DNA from: Azospirillaceae bacterium
GTDB taxonomy: Bacteria; Pseudomonadota; Alphaproteobacteria; Azospirillales; Azospirillaceae
Length of the DNA: 64,000 bases
Reading direction: 5' to 3'
Assembly: GCA_031291675.1 (NCBI GenBank)
Contig: JARLIO010000082.1
Location: forward strand, 1-64,000
The notes below the pieces were generated by a model that was not told the DNA's origin, did no database searches, and saw only the letters and a program-made list of their open reading frames with translations. The position numbers and the translations under genes were made by a program. This document shows, piece by piece, positions 9,081-17,873 of the stretch (its first letter is position 1; each line of letters opens with the position of its first letter).

Positions 9081-9310
9081 ACCAGACGATCGGATGAGGC
9101 CGTTTCCCGAAGCGCCCGAAGCACGAACATCCGCACCGCCGAGGCGCGCGGCCAGCCGGGGTAAGCCAGCAACGCCCGACGACAGATCTCATCAACACTC
9201 GGCCCACCGTCGGCCGCGATCGCCGCCAGAATTTGCCAGCATCCGCGTTCCAGACGGATCCGGACGCGCTTGCCCGCGGCGTCGATCACGATCCGCGATG
9301 TCAAATGCAT
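9077..9310 (-). CDS. Ribbon-helix-helix domain protein (RHH_4-like)
   Basis: A 77-residue protein with a strand then two helices: VRIRLERGCWQILAAIAADG then SVDEICRRALLAYPGWPRA and a final helix. This matches the small RHH_4-type proteins of alphaproteobacteria, presumed DNA-binding. A paralogue is encoded at 34552-34863. The ATG at 9310 is chosen because it gives the family's usual short N-terminus; an in-frame TTG at 9361 with GGA 9 bases upstream would add 17 residues. Its TAA overlaps the stop of the convergent cyclase gene within TTAA (9077-9080). The target is unknown. Confidence 0.72.
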   Translation of the reverse strand: MHLTSRIVIDAAGKRVRIRLERGCWQILAAIAADGGPSVDEICRRALLAYPGWPRASAVRMFVLRALRETASSDRLV

Positions 9311-9696
9311 GCTTTCGACACTGATCCCGTCGATCGCCCGTTTCAGGAAATTCCGCTTCAACGAAAATATTCCATCATTACGATGACAACATTCCGATCC
9401 AGACCGGAGAGCGACATCTCAATATTTTGCCTGTGATGGTATGATTTCACCCTGTTTTTGATACAACATCGTGTCGATACACCAAAAGGTTTGCCGATCC
9501 TGGAGGTCGCCGCACCGGAAATGGTCCTTGCGACTTGTCACGACGCTGAAGTAAGGCGTGATTTCCGATTTCAATGCCACGCTATGATTTTCGTTCGTGC
9601 CTTTCCGCTGCGCCGCGCGCGCGGCGCCCGTCGCCAGAGGATGGAACATCGAATTCCTTTCCAGCAGACTGGCGGCCAGCGCCGAAGATGCCCCGG
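9311..9696. other. Gap without a convincing gene
   Basis: This 386-base stretch is more AT-rich than its surroundings around 9355-9470. It must hold the promoter of the RHH gene. A 76-codon open frame on the minus strand (9419-9649) has no recognisable motif or credible ribosome binding site and is not called. Confidence 0.5.
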
Positions 9697-11484
9697 TCAG
9701 GTCACCGTCCCGAAGCCCTCGATCACGCCCAGCAGGACGCGCACCGCGACCGCAACATCCGCCGCACGGACCGCTTCAGCGGGGTTGTGGCTGATCCCCT
9801 CGGAGCAGCGGACGAACAACATGCCGACATCGGTCAGCGCCGCCATCGCCATGCCGTCGTGGCCGGCGCCACTGGGAAGGCGCAACGGCGTGATGCCCTC
9901 CGCCGCGATCGCCGCCTCGATCCGCATCATCAGACGCTCATCACAGGGGACGGCGGTGCCGCTATGGACCTGGCGCATCGTGGCAACGACACCGCGACGC
10001 GCCGCGATCGCCGCCATTTCGCGTTCGAGGTCGGCGGCGGCGCGGTGACGCTGCCGGTCGTCCGGCGCCCGCAAATCGAGGGTGAAAGTGGCCCGGCCCG
10101 GAATCACATTGATGGCGCCCGGCGCCACCGCGATACGCCCCACGGTCCCGACCAACCCCGGCTCGGCGGCACAGCGGCGTTCGATCGCCAGAATCGATTC
10201 CGCGGCCGCGGCCAGGGCGTCATAGCGATCGGCCATCGGTACGGTTCCGGCGTGGCCGGCGACACCGATCATCTCCGCCTCGAAACGGCTGGCACCGCTG
10301 ATCGCCGTGACGCAGCCGACCGGCAGATCATGGCGCTCCAGCACCGGCCCCTGCTCGATATGCAACTCGATATAGGCCAAGACCTGCGAACGCTGCCGCG
10401 CCAGCGCGCCGATCGCCGAGGGGTCCAGCCCAAAGGCCCACAAGGCCTCTTCAAGGGTGACGCCGTTCGCGTCGCGCACCATCAGCACCGCGGGGTCGAA
10501 GGTTCCGGCGACCGCACGGCTGCCCAGCAGGGTCGTGGCGAAACGGACCCCCTCCTCGTCGCCGAAGCCCAGAACCTCGATCGCAAACGGCAACCGCACC
10601 CGGCGACGATGGAGATCGGCGACGCAGGCGATCGCACAAATGACCCCCAGCATGCCATCGAAACGGCCGGCATCCCGAACGGTATCGAGGTGCGAACCCA
10701 GCATCAGCACCGAAAGGTCCGGGCTGACACCCTCATAGCGCCCAACGACGTTGCCAATGGCGTCGATGCTGGTGGTCATGCCCGCCGCGCGCATCCACGA
10801 GGCGACCAGGGCGTTGGCCCGGGCATGTTCCGGGGTCAGGAACAGCCGGGTCAGAGCCCCCGGATCCTCGCTGACCCGGGCCAGGGCATCAATCCGGGCC
10901 AGGATCACGGCCGCCGACAGCGGCTCCTGGTCCTCGTCCGGGGGCTCGGCCGGACCCGCCAGGGAGGCCAGCCGGAGCCGGGCGATCTTTTCGACCTCGT
11001 CGACCGCGGTCGCGAACTCCTGCCCCGGTTCCCGGCTCAGGCGTTGCTCGAACGCCGCCAGGATCTCCGCCCGCGCCCGCCCGCGCACCGCCATGATGAA
11101 GGGAAAGCCGAACCGCTCGCGATAGGCACTATTGAGGTGCTGAAACCGGGCCAACTCGGCGGGGGAGCAACGATCCAGGCCGGCGCCGGCCTGTTCGGTC
11201 GTCGAGTCGGCGGTCAGATCGCCGGCCAGCGCCAGTGTCCCGGCCAGATCGGGGTGATCGGCGATCACGGCGCGTTGCCGATCATCCCCCGCGCCCCGCC
11301 ACACGGCGGCCATCGCCTCGGCCAGCGCCGCCGCATCGTCCAAAACCGCGGCCGCGTCGGCCGGGGATGCCGCTGCCACCGCCTGATCCCAGACCGCGGC
11401 GGCGATCCAGGGCGCGTGTTCGAAAACGCCGCCAAATCGCGCGATGAAAGCCGCCCGATCGCGAGCCAGGAGCCGGTCCGTCAT
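9697..11484 (-). CDS. Bifunctional OHCU decarboxylase / allantoate amidohydrolase (UraD-AllC fusion)
   Basis: A 595-residue fusion of two purine-degradation enzymes. Residues about 1-170 match OHCU decarboxylase (UraD), with ADHPDLAG carrying the catalytic histidine and NSAYRERFGFPFIMAVRGR carrying the conserved glutamate and loop. Residues about 185-595 match allantoate amidohydrolase of the M20-like hydantoinase/carbamoylase family, with metal ligands in MLGSHLDTVRDAGRFDGMLG, GFGDEEGVRF, and the late PSGAGHDGMAMA. The first domain converts OHCU to S-allantoin; the second hydrolyses allantoate to ureidoglycine, ammonia and CO2. The intermediate step, allantoinase, is the gene just upstream, overlapping by 4 bases (start ATG in the stop TCAT), which implies translational coupling. 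Confidence 0.93.
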   Translation of the reverse strand: MTDRLLARDRAAFIARFGGVFEHAPWIAAAVWDQAVAAASPADAAAVLDDAAALAEAMAAVWRGAGDDRQRAVIADHPDLAGTLALAGDLTADSTTEQAGAGLDRCSPAELARFQHLNSAYRERFGFPFIMAVRGRARAEILAAFEQRLSREPGQEFATAVDEVEKIARLRLASLAGPAEPPDEDQEPLSAAVILARIDALARVSEDPGALTRLFLTPEHARANALVASWMRAAGMTTSIDAIGNVVGRYEGVSPDLSVLMLGSHLDTVRDAGRFDGMLGVICAIACVADLHRRRVRLPFAIEVLGFGDEEGVRFATTLLGSRAVAGTFDPAVLMVRDANGVTLEEALWAFGLDPSAIGALARQRSQVLAYIELHIEQGPVLERHDLPVGCVTAISGASRFEAEMIGVAGHAGTVPMADRYDALAAAAESILAIERRCAAEPGLVGTVGRIAVAPGAINVIPGRATFTLDLRAPDDRQRHRAAADLEREMAAIAARRGVVATMRQVHSGTAVPCDERLMMRIEAAIAAEGITPLRLPSGAGHDGMAMAALTDVGMLFVRCSEGISHNPAEAVRAADVAVAVRVLLGVIEGFGTVT

Positions 11485-12407
11485 GCCAGCGCTCCATCAC
11501 CGCGCACGGGGTGATGCTCGCGCCAATGGCGGGCAATCTCGATCCGTCGACAGAACCAGACCGCCTCATGCTGACGGGCATAATCGAGAAACCGTTCCAG
11601 CGCGGCGATCCGTCCCGGCCGCCCGACCAGGCGGCAATGCAGCCCGACCGAAAGCATGCGCGGCATCTCCGCCCCTTCCTGGTACAGCGTATCAAAACTG
11701 TCCCTGAGATAGGCGAAGAACTGATCGCCGCTGTTGAAGCCCTGCGGCGAGGCGAAGCGCATGTCGTTGACGTCCAGGGTATAGGGCACGATCAGATGGG
11801 ACCGCCCCTCAACCTGGGTCCAATAGGGCAGATCGTCGTCATAGGCGTCGGCATCATACAGAAAACCGCCGAATTCCGCGGCCAGCCGACGGGTATTGGG
11901 GCTGGTGCGGCCCTGATACCAGCCCTGAACCGGCTGTCCGGAAATCTGCTGCAGGATCTCGACCGAGCGGCGCATATGATCGCGTTCGACCGCCTCACCG
12001 ACATACTGATAGTTGATCCAGCGATAGCCATGGCTGGCGATCTCGTGTCCGGCATCGACCATGGCGCGGATGACATCCGGATGGCGTTCCGCAGCCATTG
12101 CGATGGCGAAAATCGTCAAGGGAATGTTTTTGCGCTCAAACAGTCGCAACAAACGCCACACACCAACCCGCGAACCATATTCGTACAGCGATTCCATCGA
12201 CATGTGGCGCACGCCGGCCAGCGGCTGGGCCGCCACCATCTCGGACAGAAAGGACTCGGACGCGGCGTCGCCATGCAGGATACAGTTTTCGCCGCCCTCT
12301 TCGTAATTCAGCACGAACTGCACCGCGAGCCGGGCGCCCCCCGGCCATTTCGCCTGCGGCGGCGTCGCACCGTAACCGATCAGGTCCCTGGGATAACCTG
12401 CCGTCAT
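11481..12407 (-). CDS. puuE: Allantoinase PuuE (polysaccharide-deacetylase fold)
   Basis: This 308-residue protein opens allantoin to allantoate without the usual amidohydrolase-type allantoinase. Diagnostic segments are DLIGYGATPPQAKWPGGARL at the start, NYEEGGENCILHGD, YGSRVGVWRLLRLFE, GHEIASHGYRWINYQ and GWYQGRTSPNTRRL, all typical of PuuE. The length fits. A purine-rich AGGAGAAAGCGGA lies directly before the ATG at 12407. It is the first gene of a minus-strand pair, followed by the UraD-AllC fusion, and is divergent from uraH. Confidence 0.95.
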   Translation of the reverse strand: MTAGYPRDLIGYGATPPQAKWPGGARLAVQFVLNYEEGGENCILHGDAASESFLSEMVAAQPLAGVRHMSMESLYEYGSRVGVWRLLRLFERKNIPLTIFAIAMAAERHPDVIRAMVDAGHEIASHGYRWINYQYVGEAVERDHMRRSVEILQQISGQPVQGWYQGRTSPNTRRLAAEFGGFLYDADAYDDDLPYWTQVEGRSHLIVPYTLDVNDMRFASPQGFNSGDQFFAYLRDSFDTLYQEGAEMPRMLSVGLHCRLVGRPGRIAALERFLDYARQHEAVWFCRRIEIARHWREHHPVRGDGALA

Positions 12408-12614
12408 TCCGCTTTCTCCTCACCACCCTGCGCGACCGGCCGTCACCGCCGAACGCCGGACTTGTCATACCGTGACAGGAGGATGTTCCCAAGCTGAGGG
12501 ATCAGAGGCAAACTAAATCTGGAGACGGGTTTGTCGCGCGGACACCGGGTACCGCGCGGCATGGATCCTGCTTGGGCACCATCGGGCACAACAACATGCG
12601 GAGGGCGATGAACA
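12408..12614. promoter_or_regulatory. Divergent promoter region of the purine-catabolism locus
   Basis: This 207-base gap separates the start of puuE (minus) from the start of uraH (plus), so it must contain both promoters. No regulator gene is encoded in the locus, and no clear operator could be picked out by eye. GGAGGG upstream of uraH serves as its ribosome binding site. Confidence 0.5.
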
Positions 12615-12992
12615 ATGGCAGTGACAGAGCGCCACGGACCCACCGGACGTTTGACAACCCATGTGCTGGACACGATGCGGGGCCAGCCGGCGGCCGACAT
12701 CGCGGTGGTGCTGTATCGCCTGCAAGGGGCGGAGCGCATTCTTCTGGCCACAACCCGCACCAATGCCGACGGGCGCTGTGACCAGCCTCTGCTGACCGGA
12801 GCGGACTGTACCCCGGGTCTCTACGAATTGGTGTTTCATGTCGGCGCCTATTTCCGGGCACAGGGTGTCAGCGCGACCATCCCGTTTCTCGACGTCGTCC
12901 CCATTCGCTTCGGCATCGCGAGTGACGCCGCGCATTATCACGTGCCACTGCTGATCTCGCCCTTCGCCTATTCGACCTATCGCGGTAGCTGA
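12615..12992 (+). CDS. uraH: 5-hydroxyisourate hydrolase (transthyretin-like)
   Basis: The protein has 125 residues and converts 5-hydroxyisourate to OHCU. The family hallmarks are [16 protein letters not shown] at the N-terminus with the catalytic histidine, the conserved Arg/His in the middle, and the C-terminal YRGS tetrapeptide (here STYRGS), which is strictly diagnostic for HIU hydrolases as opposed to transthyretin. There is no periplasmic signal. It begins the plus-strand run of purine genes, 13 bases before xdhA. Confidence 0.96.
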   Translation: MAVTERHGPTGRLTTHVLDTMRGQPAADIAVVLYRLQGAERILLATTRTNADGRCDQPLLTGADCTPGLYELVFHVGAYFRAQGVSATIPFLDVVPIRFGIASDAAHYHVPLLISPFAYSTYRGS

Positions 12993-13005
12993 GGATCACC
13001 GAACC

Positions 13006-14526
13006 ATGCGCGACACGATCCGGTTCCTCCATGGCGATACCCTGCATGAAATCCGCGGCATCGACCCGACCCTGACCATCCTCGACTGGCTGCGTCTGAC
13101 GCGCGGCCAAACCGGCACCAAAGAGGGCTGTGCCGAGGGTGATTGCGGCGCCTGCACCGTCGTCGTGGTGCGATATGACGCGGCAGACCATCTGCACTAT
13201 GACGCGGTCAATGCCTGTATCCGCTTCCTGCCCACGCTGGACGGCTGCCAGTTGCTGACGGTCGAGCAGTTGGCGGCACCCGACGGCACCCTGCACCCGG
13301 TGCAACAGGCGATGGTCGACTGCCATGGCTCGCAGTGCGGCTTCTGCACCCCCGGCTTTGTGATGTCGCTGTTTGCGTTCTACCGCCATGGCGCGGCGCC
13401 GGACAGCGAGCGCGTCATCGACGAAGCGCTGGCCGGAAATCTGTGCCGGTGCACCGGCTATGCCCCGATCGCGGCGGCGGCCCGCCGGGCCTTCGCGCTG
13501 TGCCCGCCGGACCAGGACCGGTTCGCCGCCGCCGCCGCGGCAACCACAGCCCGGCTGGTGGCGCTGCGCGACGACCAGACATTGCATGTCACAAGCGCGG
13601 GTCGATCCTGGTACGCGCCGGCGACCCTGGCGGACTTTGCCGCGCTGGCGGAACAGTTGCCGGCCGCCGTGATCGTCGCCGGGGCCACCGATGTCGGCCT
13701 ATGGGTCACCAAGCAGCAGCGCCAACTCGACCTGCTGTTGTCCGTTGGGCGGGTCGCGGAACTGCATCAGATCGTCGACGACGGTCCGACCTTGACCATC
13801 GGGGCCGCGGCGACCTATGCCGCGGCCGCCCCGGCCCTGGCCGCCGTCGCCCCGGCCCTGGCCGCCGTCGCCCCGGACCTGGGCGCGCTGATCCGCCGGA
13901 TCGGCGCCGTTCAGGTCCGCAATGTCGGAACCATTGGCGGCAATATCGCCAATGGCTCGCCCATCGGCGACATGCCGCCAGCGCTGATCGCCGCCGGGGC
14001 GACGCTGGTGCTGCGGCGCGGGGTGATCCAACGTCGCCTGCCGCTCGAGGATTTTTTCATCACCTATGGCCGGCAGGATCGCCAGCCGGGCGAATTCGTC
14101 GAAGCTGTCATTGTGCCCAAATTCGGCGCAGGGAGCGCACTGCGTGTCTATAAAATCACCAAACGCCTCGATCAGGACATCTCGGCCCTGTGCGGCGCCT
14201 TCGCCGTAACGGTCGCCAATGGCGTCGTGACCCGGATCCGGATCGCCTTCGGCGGTATGGCGGCAACCCCCAAACGGGCGCGGCACACCGAGACCGCCCT
14301 GATCGGCCAGCCCTGGCGTGAATCAACAATTCGAACCGCGATCCCGGCCCTGGCCCAGGATTACACCCCGCTCAGCGACTGGCGGGCCAGCGCCGCGTAC
14401 CGGGCAGAGGTCGCCGGCAATCTGCTGCTGAAATTCTTCCTTGAGACCAGCGGCGAAGCCGCCCGGCGCGGCGCGGAGACCCGAATCGTTCCAACCCTGG
14501 CCCCCCTGGCGGCGATCCATGCGTGA
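13006..14526 (+). CDS. xdhA: Xanthine dehydrogenase small subunit (2Fe-2S and FAD)
   Basis: A 506-residue protein that passes electrons from the molybdenum subunit to NAD. Residues about 1-165 hold the two 2Fe-2S clusters: CAEGDCGACTVVVV for the plant-ferredoxin type, and CGFCTPG with CRCTG for the second. The FAD-binding domain follows (about 195-370), with VRNVGTIGGNIANGSPIGDM, then the CO-dehydrogenase flavoprotein C-terminal domain. A 21-bp duplication at 13831-13872 adds an extra ALAAVAP heptapeptide in the FAD domain. The start has GAGGATC nearby. The stop overlaps the xdhB start by 8 bases, so the subunits are coupled. Confidence 0.95.
   Translation: MRDTIRFLHGDTLHEIRGIDPTLTILDWLRLTRGQTGTKEGCAEGDCGACTVVVVRYDAADHLHYDAVNACIRFLPTLDGCQLLTVEQLAAPDGTLHPVQQAMVDCHGSQCGFCTPGFVMSLFAFYRHGAAPDSERVIDEALAGNLCRCTGYAPIAAAARRAFALCPPDQDRFAAAAAATTARLVALRDDQTLHVTSAGRSWYAPATLADFAALAEQLPAAVIVAGATDVGLWVTKQQRQLDLLLSVGRVAELHQIVDDGPTLTIGAAATYAAAAPALAAVAPALAAVAPDLGALIRRIGAVQVRNVGTIGGNIANGSPIGDMPPALIAAGATLVLRRGVIQRRLPLEDFFITYGRQDRQPGEFVEAVIVPKFGAGSALRVYKITKRLDQDISALCGAFAVTVANGVVTRIRIAFGGMAATPKRARHTETALIGQPWRESTIRTAIPALAQDYTPLSDWRASAAYRAEVAGNLLLKFFLETSGEAARRGAETRIVPTLAPLAAIHA
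13831..13872 (+). repeat. In-frame 21-bp tandem duplication within xdhA
   Basis: Bases 13831-13851 and 13852-13872 are identical, and both encode PALAAVA-type residues. The following sequence CCGGACCTGGGC begins like a third unit. The frame is kept, so the gene remains intact and the protein gains seven residues in a small-residue-rich linker before the FAD motif. Confidence 0.9.
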
Positions 14527-16870
14527 CGATATTCCCACCGGTATCGCGTCGGAAATCAGCGGTGGCGCCGGCGTGGAACAACGCCACGACAGCGCCCGCA
14601 AACATGTCACGGGCCAGGCCCGCTATATCGACGATCTGCCGGAACCGGCCGGGCTGCTGCATGTCCAGTTGGGGCTGAGCGCGCGGGCCCACGCCCGGAT
14701 CCTCGCACTCGACCTCGACGCCGTTCGCAGCGCGCCTGGGGTGGTCGCCGTGTTCACCGCGGCCGATATCCCCGGTGCCAACGATATCGGCTGCATGTTG
14801 CGCGATGACGAGCCGCTGTTCGCCACCGACACCGTGCGCTATCACGGCCAGCCCCTGTTCGCGGTCGCCGCGGAAACCCGGGCCCAGGCCCGCTTCGCCG
14901 TGACCCGGGCCCGGATTGACTACCAGGACCAGGAGCCGGTGATCGATCTGACCCGCGCGCGAGCCGCGGCAACCCGGGTCTGGCCGCCGATGACCCTGGC
15001 GCGCGGCGACGCGGCCGCGGCAATCGCGGCGGCACCACGCCGCCTGTCGGGCCGTTTGCGCATCGGCGGCCAGGAGCATTTCTATCTCGAAGGGCAGATC
15101 GCGCTGGCGATCCCGGGTGAGGATGACGAGGTGACGGTCCTGTCCTCGACCCAGCACCCTAGCGAGGTCCAGCATATCGTCGCCCATATCCTCAACGTGG
15201 CCGACAATGCCGTGACCGTCGAGGTCCGGCGCATGGGCGGGGCTTTCGGCGGCAAGGAGACCCAGGCCAACCTGTTTGCCGCCGCCACAGCGCTGGTCGC
15301 CAAGGCCACCGGTCGTGCCGCCAAGCTGCGCCCTGACCGCGACGACGACATGGCGATCACCGGCAAGCGTCACGATTTCGAGGTCGATTACACGGTCGGC
15401 TTCGATGACGACGGCATGATCCAGGGGGTCAGCTATCTGTTTGCCGCCCGCTGCGGTTTCGCGGCCGATCTGTCGGGTCCCGTCACCGACCGCGCGTTGT
15501 TTCATTGCGACAATGGCTATTACTACGATGCCGTGACGGCGTCTTCGGACCCGCTGATGACCAACACCGTCTCGAACACCGCGTTCCGCGGCTTCGGCGG
15601 GCCCCAGGGCATGGTCGCGGCGGAACGGGTGATCGAGGAGGTGGCTTTCGCGCTGGGCCTCGACCCGTTGACGGTGCGCAAACGCAATTTCTACGGCACG
15701 ACCAGCCGCAATGTGACGCCGTATCACCAGGTGGTCGAAGACAATATCCTGCCCGAGCTGGTGGCCGAACTGGAGCACAGCGCCGATTATGCCGGTCGCC
15801 GGGCCGCGATTCGCGCGGCCAACGCCGCCAGCCCGTGGCTGCGCCGCGGCATCGCGCTGACCCCGGTCAAGTTCGGCATCGCCTTCACCGCGACCGCCTA
15901 CAACCAGGCCGGCGCCCTGATCCACATTTACAAGGATGGCAGCATCCACCTCAACCATGGCGGCACTGAAATGGGCCAGGGCCTATACACCAAGGTGGCC
16001 CAGATCGTCGCCGCGGAATTCCAGGTTGATATCGAGCGCATCCGGATCACGGCAACGACGACTGGCAAGGTACCCAACACGTCAGCCACCGCGGCCTCTT
16101 CCGGTACCGACCTCAACGGCAAGGCCGCGCAACAGGCGGCGCAGACACTCAAGGCGCGCCTCGTGGCCTTCGCCGCGGCCTCCGGCGGGGTATCCGAGGA
16201 CGACGTCGTGTTCCTGCCCAACCGGGTCCGCATCGGCGCGCGCGAAACCCCCTTCGCCACGCTGGTGTCCCAGGCCTATCTCGCCCGGGTCCCCTTGTCC
16301 GCCACCGGTTTCTACCGCACCCCGAAAATCCATTGGGATCGCGCCGTGGGCCACGGCCGGCCTTTCCTCTATTTCGTCTATGGCGCCGCGATCAGCGAGG
16401 TCACGGTCGACACCCTGACCGGGGAGTATCGCGTCGATCGCGTTGATATCCTCCATGATTGCGGCCGATCGCTCAATCCGGCGATCGACCGCGGCCAGAT
16501 CGAAGGCGGCTTCGTGCAGGGCATGGGCTGGCTGACCACCGAAGAGCTGTGGTGGGACTCAGCGGGCCGTCTGCGGACCCATGCGCCCAGCACCTACAAG
16601 ATCCCGGCCTGCGGTGACCGCCCCGCGGTTTTCAATGTCCGGATGATCGAAGGGCGGCCCAACCGCGAGGACACCGTGTTCCGCTCCAAGGCGGTCGGCG
16701 AACCCCCGCTGATGCTGGCCATTTCGGTGCTGCACGCGCTTTCCGACGCGATCGCCAGCGTTGGCGACCACCGCCTGTGCCCGCGACTCGATCCCCCGGC
16801 GACGCCCGAGGCCGTGCTGGCCGCGATCGAATCGGTCCGCCAGCGCACCGGTCCGCCCCCCGAACCATGA
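14519..16870 (+). CDS. xdhB: Xanthine dehydrogenase large subunit (molybdopterin)
   Basis: A 783-residue molybdenum hydroxylase subunit that oxidises hypoxanthine and xanthine to urate. Motifs include EHFYLEGQIAL, RMGGAFGGKETQANL, the substrate-binding arginine in NTAFRGFGGPQG, LNHGGTEMGQGLY, and the catalytic glutamate in SKAVGEPPLMLA. It belongs to the bacterial XdhB type rather than the CoxL type. The ATG at 14519 lies inside the xdhA 3' end. Its stop overlaps the xdhC start in ATGA, so xdhA, xdhB and xdhC form a coupled operon. Confidence 0.96.
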   Translation: MRDDIPTGIASEISGGAGVEQRHDSARKHVTGQARYIDDLPEPAGLLHVQLGLSARAHARILALDLDAVRSAPGVVAVFTAADIPGANDIGCMLRDDEPLFATDTVRYHGQPLFAVAAETRAQARFAVTRARIDYQDQEPVIDLTRARAAATRVWPPMTLARGDAAAAIAAAPRRLSGRLRIGGQEHFYLEGQIALAIPGEDDEVTVLSSTQHPSEVQHIVAHILNVADNAVTVEVRRMGGAFGGKETQANLFAAATALVAKATGRAAKLRPDRDDDMAITGKRHDFEVDYTVGFDDDGMIQGVSYLFAARCGFAADLSGPVTDRALFHCDNGYYYDAVTASSDPLMTNTVSNTAFRGFGGPQGMVAAERVIEEVAFALGLDPLTVRKRNFYGTTSRNVTPYHQVVEDNILPELVAELEHSADYAGRRAAIRAANAASPWLRRGIALTPVKFGIAFTATAYNQAGALIHIYKDGSIHLNHGGTEMGQGLYTKVAQIVAAEFQVDIERIRITATTTGKVPNTSATAASSGTDLNGKAAQQAAQTLKARLVAFAAASGGVSEDDVVFLPNRVRIGARETPFATLVSQAYLARVPLSATGFYRTPKIHWDRAVGHGRPFLYFVYGAAISEVTVDTLTGEYRVDRVDILHDCGRSLNPAIDRGQIEGGFVQGMGWLTTEELWWDSAGRLRTHAPSTYKIPACGDRPAVFNVRMIEGRPNREDTVFRSKAVGEPPLMLAISVLHALSDAIASVGDHRLCPRLDPPATPEAVLAAIESVRQRTGPPPEP

Positions 16871-17868
16871 CGCCGCTGAGCGAAGCCCTGACCGCCTGGC
16901 AACGACGCGGCGATGCCGCGATCCTGGTGACGGTGACGCGGGCCCGCGGCTCAACCCCCCGCGCCGCCGGAACCTGCATGCTGGTCAGCGCCACCGCCAC
17001 CGCCGGCACGATCGGCGGCGGTGTCCTGGAATGGGAGGCGATTCGCCAGGCCCGCGCCCGGCTCGCCGATACCGGTGCGGAACCAACCCTGCTGGATCTG
17101 CCGCTGGGACCGGCGCTGGGCCAATGCTGCGGTGGCGCCGTGAGCTTGCGCCTGGAACCGGCCGACGCGATCGTGGCGGCGCACCTCGCCGAGGGGGAAC
17201 GGCAGGCGCTTTCCCGGCAGCCGGCATTGCTGCTGTTCGGCGCCGGCCATGTCGGCCGGGCCCTGGCCGCGGCCCTGGCCCCCCTGCCCTGGCGGCTGAG
17301 CTGGATCGACAACCGCGCCGCGGCGTTCCCCGAGACCGTGCCCGATGCCGTCACCTGCCGGACCCTGGCCGAGCCCGTCGACGCCGTCACCACGGCGGCG
17401 ACCGGGACATTCTTCCTGATCATGACCCACAGCCATCCGCTGGATTTCGCCCTGGCGCGGGCCGCACTCGGGCGCGGCGACGCCGCCTATGTCGGGATGA
17501 TCGGATCGCTGACCAAAAGGCGCCGCTTCGAGCGGCTGTTCCGCGACGAAGGCGGCGATGTCACCGCGCTTGGCCGGCTGCGCTGCCCTATTGGCACCGC
17601 CCCGTTGGGTGCCACGACGATCCGCGACAAGAGCCCGGCGGTGATCGCCGCACTGACCGCGGCGGAACTTCTGATCACCGCGCTGGGCCATGCCCCCCCG
17701 GCGAACGCCGGCGACACGGCCGGTCAGGCGCGGCACGCGGTTTGCTTTCCCCAGGACGTGACAGACCGGAACGTGACAGACCGGAACGTGACGGGAACCT
17801 GTTCCGGCTGCGCCCCCCGCGACGTGGGCCCGGATCGGACGTCGTCGCCACGACAACCGAAGGATTGA
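16867..17868 (+). CDS. xdhC: Xanthine dehydrogenase accessory protein XdhC
   Basis: A 333-residue XdhC/CoxI protein. In studied relatives it binds the molybdenum cofactor, supports its sulfuration and delivers it to the large subunit. The N-terminal XdhC domain contains VTVTRARGSTPRAAGTCMLV and GTIGGGVLEWEA; the C-terminal Rossmann domain carries LLFGAGHVGRALAAALAP and YVGMIGSLTKRRRF. The last ~40 residues are an unconserved tail with a short repeat, TDRNV twice (a 15-bp DNA duplication near 17758-17790). Start ATG overlaps the xdhB stop by 4 bases. Only 5 bases separate it from puuD. Confidence 0.94.
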   Translation: MTPLSEALTAWQRRGDAAILVTVTRARGSTPRAAGTCMLVSATATAGTIGGGVLEWEAIRQARARLADTGAEPTLLDLPLGPALGQCCGGAVSLRLEPADAIVAAHLAEGERQALSRQPALLLFGAGHVGRALAAALAPLPWRLSWIDNRAAAFPETVPDAVTCRTLAEPVDAVTTAATGTFFLIMTHSHPLDFALARAALGRGDAAYVGMIGSLTKRRRFERLFRDEGGDVTALGRLRCPIGTAPLGATTIRDKSPAVIAALTAAELLITALGHAPPANAGDTAGQARHAVCFPQDVTDRNVTDRNVTGTCSGCAPRDVGPDRTSSPRQPKD

Positions 17869-17873
17869 ATGGA

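Noticed and set aside
9419-9649. 76-codon minus-strand frame in the gap before the uraD-allC gene
   Set aside because: No motif, no ribosome binding site and unusual composition.
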